In this document: piece after piece, positions 16,517 through 29,808 of the stretch | How the letters are laid out: each line of letters opens with the position of its first letter | Position numbering within the stretch: position 1 is the stretch's first letter | NCBI RefSeq assembly: GCF_000936425.1 | Contig: NZ_AVFK01000005.1 | Location: forward strand, 240,437 to 304,436 | Origin: Skermanella aerolata KACC 11604 | GTDB lineage: Bacteria; Pseudomonadota; Alphaproteobacteria; Azospirillales; Azospirillaceae | Direction: 5' to 3' | DNA: 64,000 bases | Translations under genes and position numbers: made by a program | The notes under the pieces: model-generated | Seen by the model: only the letters and a program-made list of their open reading frames with translations | What the model was told of the DNA's origin: nothing | The model's database searches: none

Positions 16517-17464
16517 TCAGCTTTGTTTCGAGATCAGCGCAAGAAGATTTTCAGCCTGTACCGGAGCTTGCCGGCCGTCGACCGCCGTCGCATCGGCTCC
16601 GACAAGCGTTACCATTTCAGGATGTTCGACGAAGACGGGTCCCCCGACCAGGATGCCGACGGACTGGTTGCGCGACGCGCGGCGAATCAGGCGGATGGTC
16701 GCAACCAGTGTGTCCAGTTGTACGTCACAACTGACTGACAGGCCGACCACGGCAAACCACTGGCTGCGCACGGTTCGGATCAGTTCATCGCGGGAGACGG
16801 GGGCGCCGGTGACGACATCCCAGCGCGCACGGCGGAAGAATTCAGCCACCATCGACACGCCGAAGGTATGTTGCCCCCCTGGCACGCTCATCAGCAGGGC
16901 ACGGCGGCCGTCGTCGCGGGTTGACGCCTCGTTCAGGAACGCTGGACTGAAGTCGTGCAGAACTTGTTGCAGATGACACAATCCAATCGTGACATCGGCG
17001 AAGTGAAGAGTATCGTTCGTCCAGAGATCGCCGAGATGGCGTGCTGTCGGAGCAAGCAAGTCCAGGTAGAGGGACTCGAGCGGCACGCCGCTCGTCCGCA
17101 GCCCGTCCACGAAGGAAGCCGCTATCTGGAACCGGTCGTTCACCAGCAGATCCGCAAGCTCCAGCACATCGTCGGGTTGCTGAACATAGCTTGCACCTTC
17201 CCCGAGGATAAGCGGGACTTCGGCCAGGGCACCCGGAGGCAGTTCGCCAAGTCCCGGATATATCCCCGGAGATGAACGACGGGCAAGAATAAGGCGGGGA
17301 ACGATCTCCGCCTCGACTGTGTCAATCAAACCGGCCAATAGCTGGCCGGGATGGCCGCGCCTCGTGATGACCCGAGGATCGATAACTGTGCTCTCCGTTA
17401 CCGGCGCACATTCGACCTCTTCCCAGGCCCTCCCTGAAACGACCCGTTCAAGCGAGTCATTCAT
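16517..17464 (-). CDS. ppaA: AerR/PpaA-type B12-binding antirepressor
   Basis: A 315-residue protein of the AerR/PpaA family, which binds cobalamin and modulates PpsR/CrtJ in response to light. A helical N-terminal region (about 70-175, with FADVTIGLCHLQQVLHDFSP) is followed by a B12-binding Rossmann-like domain (about 185-310; VPGGQHTFGVSMVAEFFRRA and VGILVGGPVF). The His in GQHTFG is at the place expected for the lower cobalamin ligand region. It is upstream of ppsR on the same strand and diverges from bchF, the classic arrangement at the edge of the bch operon. Confidence 0.85.
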   Translation of the reverse strand: MNDSLERVVSGRAWEEVECAPVTESTVIDPRVITRRGHPGQLLAGLIDTVEAEIVPRLILARRSSPGIYPGLGELPPGALAEVPLILGEGASYVQQPDDVLELADLLVNDRFQIAASFVDGLRTSGVPLESLYLDLLAPTARHLGDLWTNDTLHFADVTIGLCHLQQVLHDFSPAFLNEASTRDDGRRALLMSVPGGQHTFGVSMVAEFFRRARWDVVTGAPVSRDELIRTVRSQWFAVVGLSVSCDVQLDTLVATIRLIRRASRNQSVGILVGGPVFVEHPEMVTLVGADATAVDGRQAPVQAENLLALISKQS

Positions 17465-17630
17465 TTTTTGCTCCCTGAGGATGGGATGAGCCTACCCTCA
17501 TGCTTAATAAGCCTCAACCACAAATCAGGGGAGGTTTACTATGCTCCGAATAGGTCACATGGACATGCCTCCCCGATCGATTTTGCAGTTTGCCCTTAGC
17601 TGCCGCTAGCAAGCCTCAGCCCTCGAAAAC

Positions 17631-17676
17631 TGTCAATTAAAATTGACGTCCAAAGTTATTGACGGCTCTGCGTCAA
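17631..17676. promoter_or_regulatory. PpsR-type operators in the ppaA/bchF divergent region
   Basis: Two candidate sites in a 317-base divergent spacer. TGT-N12-ACG at 17631-17648 is one base from consensus and has the inner dyad CAATT...AATTG. TTGACG-N6-CGTCAA at 17659-17676 is a perfect dyad built from the same half-site words but with reversed arm order. PpsR often binds paired sites, so the pair probably controls bchF and perhaps ppaA. Confidence 0.55.
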
Positions 17677-17684
17677 CGGTTTAG

Positions 17685-19535
<1,851 letters not shown>

Positions 19536-19539
19536 CGCC

Positions 19540-22003
<2,464 letters not shown>

Positions 22004-22004
<1 letters not shown>

Positions 22005-22690
22005 TGGAAACCGTTTCATACATCGAGCGCCGCGGTCAGCTTGAAACCTATTTCGACCGCACCGCCGCCGATGCCTGGTCGCGCCTGACCAGCGACGCTC
22101 CGGTCAGCCGCATCCGGGCCACCGTCCGCGAGGGCCGCGACCGGATGCGCGGCACCCTGCTGAGCTGGCTGCCGGACGACATGCGGGGCATGCGCCTGCT
22201 GGACGCCGGCTGCGGCACCGGCATGCTGGCGCTGGAAGCGGCGAAGCGCGGTGCGGAAGTCACCGCGATCGACCTGTCGCCGACGCTGGTCGGACTGGCG
22301 CGCGACCGCTTGCCCGGCAACCTCAAGGTGGACTTCCGCGTCGGCGACATGCTGGACCCGGCCCTTGGCCGGTTCGACCACATCGTCTCGATGGACAGCC
22401 TGATCCATTACAAGGCCGCCGACATGGTCCGCGCCTTGGAGCTTTTGACCGACCGCACGGGATCGTCCGTCGTCTTCACCTTCGCGCCAAGCACCAAAGC
22501 GCTGATGGTCATGCACGCGGTCGGCAAGCTGTTCCCGCGCGGCAACCGCGCCCCCGCGATCGAGCCGGTCCGCGAAGCCTCGCTCCGTCATCTGCTGACC
22601 GGGCTTGACGGATGGAAGGCGTCGCGGTCCGAACGGATCGCCTGCGGCTTCTACACCTCCCAGGCGCTGGAGCTGGTGCCTCATGGTTAA
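22004..22690 (+). CDS. bchM: Mg-protoporphyrin IX O-methyltransferase
   Basis: A 228-residue S-adenosylmethionine-dependent enzyme that methylates Mg-protoporphyrin IX before ring E closure. Motif I of class I methyltransferases is clear (LLDAGCGTGMLALEAAKRG), followed by AIDLSPTLVGLA and FDHIVSMDSLIHY. It starts METVSYIERRGQLETYF at the ATG overlapping the bchL stop and ends eight bases inside lhaA, so translation is coupled on both sides. Confidence 0.95.
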
Positions 22691-24107
22691 GGTCGCCCGC
22701 GTCTGGACATACCTGACACCGCGCTTCCTGCCCTTCGCGGATGCGGCGACGCCTGAGCTGCCGCTCGGCCGGCTGCTCAGGCTGGCGCTGTTCCAGGTCT
22801 CCATCGGCATGGCGATCGTGCTGCTGAACGGCACGCTCAACCGTGTCATGGTGGTGGAACTGGGCGTGCCGACATGGCTGGTAGCCTGCATGGTCTCACT
22901 CCCCCTGGTCTTCGCGCCGCTGCGCGCCTTGGTGGGATTCCGGTCGGACACGCACCGTTCGGTCCTGGGCTGGAAGCGGGTGCCCTATATCTGGTTCGGC
23001 ACGCTGCTTCAGTTCGGCGGCTTCGCGATCATGCCGTTCGCGCTGATCATCCTGTCCGGCGACACCACCGGCCCTGTTTGGGTCGGCCATGCCGGCGCCG
23101 CCCTCGCCTTCCTGCTGGTCGGCGCCGGCCTGCATACGACCCAGACCGCCGGTCTGGCGCTCGCCACCGACCTTGCCCCGGCGGAAGCCCGGCCGCGCGT
23201 CGTCGCCTTGCTCTACGTCATGCTGCTGGCCGGGATGGTCTTCAGCGCCCTGCTGTTCGGAGCATTGCTGGCGGACTTCACGCAGTTGCGCCTGATCCAG
23301 CTGGTCCAGGGATGCGCCGTCGCGACCGTGGTGCTCAACGTGATCGCGCTGTGGAAGCAGGAACCCCGCAACCCCGCAGCCACTCGGCCCGACCTGCCGC
23401 GCCCGTCCTTCAGCCAATCCTGGGCGGCATTCCGCAGTTCCGGACGCGCCGGCCGGGTACTGGTCGCGGTCGGATTGGGGACGGCGGCCTTCAGCATGCA
23501 GGACATCCTGCTGGAACCCTATGGCGGCCAGATCCTGAACCTGACCGTCGGCGAAACCACGGCGCTGACGGCCCTGTTGGCAGCTGGAACGCTGGGTGGC
23601 TTCGCCCTTGCCGCCCGCCAGCTGGGCCGGGGCGCCGATCCCTACCGGCTGGCCGCCCTTGGCGTCATGGCCGGCCTGTTCGCCTTCTCCGCCGTGATCT
23701 TTTCCGCTCCCATGGAATCGCCGATGCTGTGCCGGATCGGCACCGTCCTGATCGGGTTCGGCAGCGGCCTGTTCGTCGTCGGCACGCTGACTGCCGCGAT
23801 GGCGCTGGCTCGCGACGGCGAAAGCGGCCTGGCGCTCGGCGCCTGGGGAGCCGTACAGGCGACGGCGGCCGGAACCGCCATAGCGATGGGGGGAGCCATC
23901 CGCGACGTCGTTTCCAGCCTCGGCGCGCAGGGCGTGCTGGGGCCGGTGCTGGCCGATCCCTCGGTCGGCTACGGCGCCGTCTACTACCTGGAAATCATCC
24001 TGCTTTTCGCCACGCTGGCCGCGATCGGACCCCTGGTCCGCACCACGGCCGCAGTAACCCGTCAACCGCAGCCAACCGGGTTCGGCCTTGCCGAATTCCC
24101 CGGCTGA
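22683..24107 (+). CDS. lhaA: LH1 assembly protein LhaA (PucC family)
   Basis: A 474-residue inner-membrane protein of the PucC/LhaA branch of the major facilitator fold, needed for LH1 assembly. About 12 hydrophobic helices are visible, with family motifs LVACMVSLPLVFAPLRALVG and RSVLGWKRVPYIWFGTLLQ in the first quarter. The start at 22683 (MVKVARVWTYLTPRFLP) overlaps bchM. Its place just before puhA is the standard one. Confidence 0.95.
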   Translation: MVKVARVWTYLTPRFLPFADAATPELPLGRLLRLALFQVSIGMAIVLLNGTLNRVMVVELGVPTWLVACMVSLPLVFAPLRALVGFRSDTHRSVLGWKRVPYIWFGTLLQFGGFAIMPFALIILSGDTTGPVWVGHAGAALAFLLVGAGLHTTQTAGLALATDLAPAEARPRVVALLYVMLLAGMVFSALLFGALLADFTQLRLIQLVQGCAVATVVLNVIALWKQEPRNPAATRPDLPRPSFSQSWAAFRSSGRAGRVLVAVGLGTAAFSMQDILLEPYGGQILNLTVGETTALTALLAAGTLGGFALAARQLGRGADPYRLAALGVMAGLFAFSAVIFSAPMESPMLCRIGTVLIGFGSGLFVVGTLTAAMALARDGESGLALGAWGAVQATAAGTAIAMGGAIRDVVSSLGAQGVLGPVLADPSVGYGAVYYLEIILLFATLAAIGPLVRTTAAVTRQPQPTGFGLAEFPG

Positions 24108-24131
24108 CGCAACCAAAACGCGGAGGTCGCG

Positions 24132-24899
24132 ATGGAAACCGGAGCCATCACAAGCTACATCGACGTGGCCCAGCTCGTTCTGTATGCCTTCTGGATCTTC
24201 TTCGCCGGCCTGATCTACTACCTGCATCAGGAAGACAAGCGCGAAGGCTATCCGCTGCTGTCGGACCGTTCCGACCATGTGAAGGTGCAGGGCTTCCCGC
24301 CGATCCCATCGCCCAAGACCTTCACGCTCCGCGACGGCAGCAAGTATCAGGCGCCGCCAGGCAATCCCGACGACCGGGAGATCGCGGCTGTCCCGTCCGG
24401 CCTTTGGCCTGGAGCGCCGCTGGTCCCGACCGGCAATCCCATGATCGACGGCGTCGGTCCGGCGGCCTGGGCACAGCGCAGCGACGATCCGGAACTGACG
24501 GCGGAAGACGAGCACCGGATCGTGCCGCTGCGCGTCGCCCATGACTTCTTCATCGCCCACCGCGATCCGAACCCCGTCGGGATGGAAGTGGTGGCGCTCG
24601 ACGGCTACGTCGCCGGCGACGTCCGGGAGGTTTGGGTCGACCGCTCCGAACCCGCCGTCCGCTACCTCGAGGTCGAGACCGTCGGCGGCAAGACCGTGCT
24701 GCTGCCGATGCAGTTCGTCCGGATCGATAGCTGGAACCGCAAGGTCAAGGTGGTCTCGATCACCGCGGCCCAGTTCGCCGACGTGCCCGCGATCAAGAGC
24801 CCCGATCAGGTCACCCGGCTGGAAGAAGACAAGATCACAGCCTACTTCGCCAGCGGCCATCTCTACGCGACGCCTCAGCGGCAGGAGCCCCTGATATGA
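24132..24899 (+). CDS. puhA: Reaction centre H subunit
   Basis: The 255-residue H subunit of the photosynthetic reaction centre. A single N-terminal membrane helix (about 12-31; QLVLYAFWIFFAGLIYYL) leads to EDKREGYPLLSDR and a cytoplasmic PRC-barrel domain with VWVDRSEPAVRYLEVE. It supports proton delivery to the secondary quinone. An AGGTCGCG site precedes the ATG. It overlaps puhB by four bases. Confidence 0.97.
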   Translation: METGAITSYIDVAQLVLYAFWIFFAGLIYYLHQEDKREGYPLLSDRSDHVKVQGFPPIPSPKTFTLRDGSKYQAPPGNPDDREIAAVPSGLWPGAPLVPTGNPMIDGVGPAAWAQRSDDPELTAEDEHRIVPLRVAHDFFIAHRDPNPVGMEVVALDGYVAGDVREVWVDRSEPAVRYLEVETVGGKTVLLPMQFVRIDSWNRKVKVVSITAAQFADVPAIKSPDQVTRLEEDKITAYFASGHLYATPQRQEPLI

Positions 24900-25579
24900 C
24901 GACCTCCGACCAGATGACGGAGTACGAGACCGAACCGGTACGCGGACTCCCCGCCCCGCTGCCCACAGGCGAAACCCTGCTCTGGCAAGGCAGTCCGGCC
25001 TGGTGGCCGCTGGCCCGCAGCGCCTTCCACTTCGATAAGATCGCGATCTATTTCGGCCTGATGATCGCGTGGCGCATCGCGACCTCGCTGAGCGATGGGG
25101 CGACATACCTGAACGCCGGCATGTCGGCCCTACCCCTGCTGGCGCTTGCCGTGTGTGCCCTGGCGATCCTGCTGGTGCTGGCCTGGGCGTCGGCGCGGGC
25201 GTCGGTCTATACGATAACCAGCAAGCGGGTCGTGCTGCGGATCGGCATCGCCTTCCCGATGGCCCTGAACATCCCGTTCCGCCTGATCGGCAATGCGGCG
25301 CTGAAGGTCCGCAGCGACGGCAGCGGCGATATCCCGCTGGCCCTGACGCCCGGCAACCGGATCGCCTGGATGCTGCTGTGGCCCCATGTGCGGCCGTGGC
25401 GGATGCTGAAACCCGAGCCGACCCTTCGCGCCATACCCAATGCCGCCGAGGTCGCGGCGATCCTGGCTCCTGCCCTGACGGCGGCCAACGGCGCCAACGC
25501 CGTGACGACGCCCATCCGCCAGCCGGCGAAGCGCCGTGAGACCGCCGGCGCCGCCGGATTGACGGAGGTCCGGACATGA
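24896..25579 (+). CDS. puhB: Photosynthetic complex assembly protein PuhB
   Basis: A 227-residue membrane protein involved in reaction-centre assembly. It has LPAPLPTGETLLWQGSPAWW near the N-terminus, two or three membrane segments (about 70-105 the clearest), and SVYTITSKRVVLRIGIAFPM, a PH-like bacterial domain pattern. It is tightly packed between puhA and puhC with four-base overlaps on both sides. Confidence 0.93.
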   Translation: MTTSDQMTEYETEPVRGLPAPLPTGETLLWQGSPAWWPLARSAFHFDKIAIYFGLMIAWRIATSLSDGATYLNAGMSALPLLALAVCALAILLVLAWASARASVYTITSKRVVLRIGIAFPMALNIPFRLIGNAALKVRSDGSGDIPLALTPGNRIAWMLLWPHVRPWRMLKPEPTLRAIPNAAEVAAILAPALTAANGANAVTTPIRQPAKRRETAGAAGLTEVRT

Positions 25580-26043
25580 CTGCCCACCACCTCCACCCCG
25601 CTATCCGGAAGCCCGTGTTCCCGAAGGGTGCCTTGATCGGAGCGGCGCTGCTGGTGGCCTTTACCGTCACGACAGCCGCCGTCTCGAGGATCAGCGGTCT
25701 CGGCACCGTCCAGATGCCGGAAACGGCTGCGGTCGAAACCCGGTCGCTCCGCTTCGAGGACATGCGGAACGGCTCGATCCAGGTGACCGATGCCCGTACC
25801 GGCAAGGTCGCGGCCTCGGTCGAGCCGGGCACCAACGGCTTCATCCGGGGCACGCTGCGTGGTCTGGCGCGGGAGCGGAAACGCCGGGGCATCGGGATCG
25901 AGCCGCCCTTCATGCTGACCCGCTGGGCCGACGGCCGCATCTCGCTGGAAGACCCCGAGACCGGCCGGGTGATCGAGTTGGACGCCTTCGGGCCGACCAA
26001 CGGCGAAGCCTTCGCGCAACTCCTGACTGCTGGGAGAAATTGA
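25576..26043 (+). CDS. puhC: Photosynthetic complex assembly protein PuhC
   Basis: A 155-residue protein with one N-terminal membrane anchor (about 17-37) and a periplasmic domain containing LRFEDMRNGSIQVTDARTGK and RERKRRGIGIEPPFMLTRW, both typical of PuhC. It is needed for normal LH1-reaction centre levels in Rhodobacter. It overlaps puhB, and its TGA is overlapped by a possible TTG start of the next gene. Confidence 0.93.
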   Translation: MTAHHLHPAIRKPVFPKGALIGAALLVAFTVTTAAVSRISGLGTVQMPETAAVETRSLRFEDMRNGSIQVTDARTGKVAASVEPGTNGFIRGTLRGLARERKRRGIGIEPPFMLTRWADGRISLEDPETGRVIELDAFGPTNGEAFAQLLTAGRN

Positions 26044-26045
26044 CC

Positions 26046-26357
26046 ATGGCGCTCAACTGGAATGGCGGCTGGAACGGTGGCGGCACGGTGACCGTGCCCT
26101 GCACCGTTGATATCGAGATCACGCCCGACAGCGTGCACGCCTGGGTCGATCTGGAAGGGGTGGAAGTCGGCCCCGGCGACGAAGTCATCATCGAGGACGC
26201 GCCGACTTCCCTGCCCTTCGGCACCCAGCACTTCTTCCACCGGACGGCGATCGTCGTCCACGCCGGCCCCTTGGAACGCCTGCGCGCCCAATTGGCCGGA
26301 TATCTCGAACTCACCGAACTGTACGAAGTCGGATTCTCCGCTGGGAGGCCATCATGA
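26046..26357 (+). CDS. Small conserved protein between puhC and acsF
   Basis: A 103-residue soluble protein starting [19 protein letters not shown] (ATG at 26046; a TTG at 26040 is possible). The middle is a beta-rich stretch with [20 protein letters not shown] and [17 protein letters not shown] recall small genes at this spot in other photosynthesis clusters, but no assigned function. The four-base overlap with acsF and lack of spacing from puhC tie it to the operon, and a role in pigment or complex assembly is likely. Confidence 0.75.
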   Translation: MALNWNGGWNGGGTVTVPCTVDIEITPDSVHAWVDLEGVEVGPGDEVIIEDAPTSLPFGTQHFFHRTAIVVHAGPLERLRAQLAGYLELTELYEVGFSAGRPS

Positions 26358-27442
26358 CCGCTATCGAGAGCACCCCGGCCATATCGGCCGGCCGCCCCAG
26401 GATCTCCACCGAAAGCACGCAGATCGCCCAGGAAGACACGATCCTGAGCCCGCGCTTCTACACCACCGACTATGACGCGCTGGACAAGCTGGACATCAGC
26501 TCCGTCCGGGCCGAGTGGGACATCGTCATGGAGGAACTGCGCCGCGACGACAACAAGAAGCACTTCACCCGCACGGACGAATTCACCAACATGCTCGACG
26601 ACCTGCCGGAAGGCCTCCGCAAGGAGTTCGTCGATTTCCTGATCAGTTCGCTGACTGCCGAGTTCTCCGGCTGCGTCCTCTACGCCGAGACCAAGAAGCG
26701 GGTGAAGAACCCGGATATCCGCGAGCTGTTCAGCTTCATGAGCCGCGACGAAGCGCGCCATGCCGGCTTCATCAACGACACGCTCAAGGACTTCGGCATC
26801 GGCGTCGACATGAGCTTCCTGACCAAGGTCAAGAAGTACACCTACTTCAAGCCCAAGTTCATCTTCTACGCGACATACCTGTCGGAGAAGATCGGTTACG
26901 CCCGTTACATCACGATCTTCCGCCAGTTGGAGCGCCACCCCGACCGCCGCTTCCACCCCATCTTCAAGTTCTTCGAGAAGTGGTGCAACGACGAGTTCCG
27001 CCATGGCGAGGCCTTCGCCCTGCTGATGCGCGCCAATCCGGGCCTGCTGAGCGGCGGCAACAAGCTGTGGATACGCTTCTTCCTGCTGGCGGTCTACGCC
27101 ACCATGTTCGTCCGCGACCACATGCGGCCGGAGTTCCACAAGGCGCTGGGCGTCGATCCGACCGACTACGACTACACGGTCTTCCGCATCACGTCGGATA
27201 TCTCGCGTCAGGTCTTCCCGCTGATGCTCGACATAGACAACCCGAAGTTCCGTGCCGGCCTGAACCGGCTGATGGAGATTTCCGACGGCCGCGCCGCCGC
27301 CCGCAAGCAGGGCGGGGTTATGGGCAAGCTGAAGGGCGCCGCCTTGGGCGTGGCGGGAGCCGCCACGTTCCTGCGTCTCTACATGCTGCCGGTGATCTCC
27401 AACGAGCTGCCGAACCGGGTTCGGCTGTCCCCGGCCTGGTAG
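26354..27442 (+). CDS. acsF: Aerobic Mg-protoporphyrin IX monomethyl ester cyclase
   Basis: The 362-residue di-iron oxygenase that closes the isocyclic ring E using O2. The two iron-binding motifs are intact: [13 protein letters not shown]...[10 protein letters not shown], then [14 protein letters not shown]. It starts after an ATGA overlap with the small upstream gene. Its presence shows that bacteriochlorophyll can be made with oxygen present. The anaerobic alternative BchE is not in the window. Confidence 0.97.
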   Translation: MTAIESTPAISAGRPRISTESTQIAQEDTILSPRFYTTDYDALDKLDISSVRAEWDIVMEELRRDDNKKHFTRTDEFTNMLDDLPEGLRKEFVDFLISSLTAEFSGCVLYAETKKRVKNPDIRELFSFMSRDEARHAGFINDTLKDFGIGVDMSFLTKVKKYTYFKPKFIFYATYLSEKIGYARYITIFRQLERHPDRRFHPIFKFFEKWCNDEFRHGEAFALLMRANPGLLSGGNKLWIRFFLLAVYATMFVRDHMRPEFHKALGVDPTDYDYTVFRITSDISRQVFPLMLDIDNPKFRAGLNRLMEISDGRAAARKQGGVMGKLKGAALGVAGAATFLRLYMLPVISNELPNRVRLSPAW

Positions 27443-27451
27443 AAGCGGAGG

Positions 27452-28279
27452 ATGCCGCCCGTGTCCGACCACATCATCCCGGTGCTCTACACACTGTTCC
27501 TCTGGTGGTTCAGCACCGGGCTGATCGTCTGGCTGGACGGGCTGCCCCGGCGCACCTTCCGCTGGAGCCTGACAGGGGCGACCGTCCTGGCCGTCCTCGG
27601 CCTCTACGGTCTGGCGGTCAGCGCGCAGGACACCACCGTTTCGGGAGCCTTCACCGCCTTTACCTGCGGCCTGATAATCTGGGGCTGGAACGAGATCAGC
27701 TTCCTGATGGCCTTCATCACCGGCCCAAGGCGCGAAGCCGCCCCTCCGGGAAGCGCCGGATTGCAGCGTCTGCGCCACGCGATCGAGGCGATCGCCTATC
27801 ATGAGCTGGCGATAGCGGCATCGGCCGCCTTGATCGTCGCCCTGACCTGGGACGCACCCAACCAGATCGGCACCTGGACCTTCATGGTGCTTTGGGCCAT
27901 GCGCATCAGCGCCAAGCTGAACGTCTTCCTGGGCGTTCCCAATCTGGGCAGCGAGTTCCTGCCCGACCACCTGAAATACCTGGAAAGCTTCTTCCGCAAG
28001 CGCCCGATGAACTGCCTGTTCCCGGTCTCCGTCACGCTGTCAACGATTGCCGCGATCCTACTGGTGCAGGCGGCGGGAGCCGGCGGCAACAGCGGGTTCG
28101 AGACGGCGGGCTTCACCTTCCTGGCGACCCTGGTGACCCTGGCCCTGCTGGAGCACTGGCTGCTGGTGCTGCCCCTGCCCGCGGCCGCCCTGTGGAACTG
28201 GTACCTAAACCGCCGCGCCGACAGCGGCATGACCACACTGCCGCTCAGGCAAGCGATTTCCACCCAACGGAGGCGATGA
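27452..28279 (+). CDS. puhE: Photosynthetic complex assembly protein PuhE
   Basis: A 275-residue membrane protein with about seven hydrophobic segments and the family stretch [17 protein letters not shown] followed by [13 protein letters not shown] (DUF3623). PuhE influences reaction-centre and bacteriochlorophyll levels in Rhodobacter. It sits 9 bases after acsF and overlaps hemA by four bases (ATGATG), so this pigment and assembly operon continues into tetrapyrrole synthesis. Confidence 0.92.
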   Translation: MPPVSDHIIPVLYTLFLWWFSTGLIVWLDGLPRRTFRWSLTGATVLAVLGLYGLAVSAQDTTVSGAFTAFTCGLIIWGWNEISFLMAFITGPRREAAPPGSAGLQRLRHAIEAIAYHELAIAASAALIVALTWDAPNQIGTWTFMVLWAMRISAKLNVFLGVPNLGSEFLPDHLKYLESFFRKRPMNCLFPVSVTLSTIAAILLVQAAGAGGNSGFETAGFTFLATLVTLALLEHWLLVLPLPAAALWNWYLNRRADSGMTTLPLRQAISTQRRR

Positions 28280-29493
28280 TGGACTTCAATACTTTCTTCC
28301 GCGACCAGCTCGACAGCCTCCGCAACGAAGGACGCTACCGCATCTTCGCGGAACTGGAACGGCAGGCCGGCAGTTTCCCGCGCGCCGGACACTATGTCGA
28401 CGGCGAACGTTCCGGCACCGTGACGATCTGGTGCTCCAACGACTATCTTGGCATGGGTCAGCATCCCGCTGTGATGGAAGCGATGCACGAGGCGATCGAC
28501 CGCTGCGGCGCCGGGGCCGGCGGCACCCGCAACATCTCCGGCACGACGCACTATCACGTGCTGCTGGAACAGGAACTGGCCGACCTGCACGGTAAGGAAG
28601 CGGCGCTGCTGTTCACGTCGGGCTATGTCTCCAACTGGGCGGCGCTGGGTACGCTGGCGTCGAAGATCCCCAACTGCGTCGTGCTGTCCGACGCCGGCAA
28701 CCATGCCTCGATGATCGAGGGCATCCGCCACAGCCGGGCCGAGCGCCACATCTTCGCCCACAACGATCCGGAAGACCTCGACCGCAAGCTGTCGGCCCTC
28801 GACCCCCGGCTGCCCAAGCTGGTCGCGTTCGAATCCGTCTACTCGATGGACGGCGACATTTCCCCTATCGCGGAAATCTGCGACGTGGCCGAAGCCCATG
28901 GCGCGATGACCTATCTGGACGAGGTCCATGCGGTCGGCCTCTACGGTCCGCGCGGCGGAGGCATCGCCGAGCGCGAGGGCCTGATGGACCGGCTGACGGT
29001 GATCGAAGGGACGCTCGGCAAGGCGTTCGGCGTGGTCGGCGGCTATATCGCGGCGTCCACCGACCTCTGCGACTTCGTCCGAAGCTTCGCGTCCGGCTTC
29101 ATCTTCACGACGTCGCTGCCGCCCGCCGTCACGGCCGGAGCACTGGCGAGCATCCGCCACCTGAAGGCCAGCACGGCCGAGCGCCTGCGCCACCAGGACC
29201 GCGTCGCCGTCGTCCGCCGCCGGCTGGAGGCTGCCGGCATTCCCGTGCTGGAAAACCCCAGCCATATCGTGCCGGTGATGGTCCGTGATCCCGTGCTGTG
29301 CAAGGAGATCAGCGACCGTCTGCTCGACCATTACGGCATCTACGTTCAGCCGATCAACTACCCGACGGTGGCACGACGGACCGAGCGCCTTCGCATCACC
29401 CCCTCCCCCCTTCATACCGATGCCGACATCGATCATCTTGTGAACGCCCTTACGGAGATCTGGGCGGAGATAGGCCTGAAGCGCGCGGCGTGA
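28276..29493 (+). CDS. hemA: 5-aminolevulinate synthase
   Basis: A 405-residue pyridoxal-phosphate enzyme that condenses glycine and succinyl-CoA to 5-aminolevulinate, the first tetrapyrrole precursor. It starts [21 protein letters not shown]. Landmarks are [45 protein letters not shown] and the lysine loop [15 protein letters not shown]. It is the last gene of the plus-strand operon. A long palindrome begins 15 bases after its stop. Confidence 0.97.
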   Translation: MMDFNTFFRDQLDSLRNEGRYRIFAELERQAGSFPRAGHYVDGERSGTVTIWCSNDYLGMGQHPAVMEAMHEAIDRCGAGAGGTRNISGTTHYHVLLEQELADLHGKEAALLFTSGYVSNWAALGTLASKIPNCVVLSDAGNHASMIEGIRHSRAERHIFAHNDPEDLDRKLSALDPRLPKLVAFESVYSMDGDISPIAEICDVAEAHGAMTYLDEVHAVGLYGPRGGGIAEREGLMDRLTVIEGTLGKAFGVVGGYIAASTDLCDFVRSFASGFIFTTSLPPAVTAGALASIRHLKASTAERLRHQDRVAVVRRRLEAAGIPVLENPSHIVPVMVRDPVLCKEISDRLLDHYGIYVQPINYPTVARRTERLRITPSPLHTDADIDHLVNALTEIWAEIGLKRAA

Positions 29494-29507
29494 GAAAAGG
29501 AGAAGTA

Positions 29508-29563
29508 TTGTTGGGCCACGGCCCAACCTACGGAGTTTCGTAGGTTGGGCCGTGGCCCAACAA
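29508..29563. repeat. Palindromic repeat, copy A
   Basis: Two perfect 25-base arms flank a 6-base loop. The left arm begins TTGTTGGGCCACGGCCCAAC and ends CTACG. The arms are themselves built from a smaller dyad (TTGGGC..GCCCAA). A near-identical copy is at 41084-41144 and a half copy at 57345-57364. No T tract follows, so it is a REP-like element rather than a standard terminator. Confidence 0.85.
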
Positions 29564-29808
29564 CGTTCTACAGCCGACGCGCAGGTTTTCTCCCGCGCAA
29601 TCTTCATACCTTCCAGTAATGAGTATTCTATAAGGCCGGTGAAACCCACCCGTCTAAGACCAAAGCTCTGCATCAACAAATGCAGTAAGGAAAACTCTTC
29701 CTCGAAATCCCAGGCATTTTCCCTCTGAAGGTAAAATACGCATCTTGTTTTAAAATAATACAGTCGCTCCCCAGACCGCTCTAAGAAACCTAATCTGGGG
29801 AGAGTGCA
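29564..29808 (+). promoter_or_regulatory. Leader with RBS-sequestering hairpin before the S8 protease gene
   Basis: A gene-free, AT-leaning stretch. At 29767-29775 CTCCCCAGA pairs perfectly with TCTGGGGAG at 29794-29802 (18-base loop). The right arm contains the only plausible ribosome binding site (GGGGAGAG) for the GTG at 29809. Translation would need this stem to open, so it may act as a thermosensor or be opened by a regulator. Confidence 0.5.

Noticed and set aside
22896..26291. An open frame of over 1100 codons on the minus strand, antisense to lhaA and puhABC
   Set aside because: It is the third-position shadow of GC-rich genes on the other strand; the product is low-complexity and the plus-strand genes are certain.
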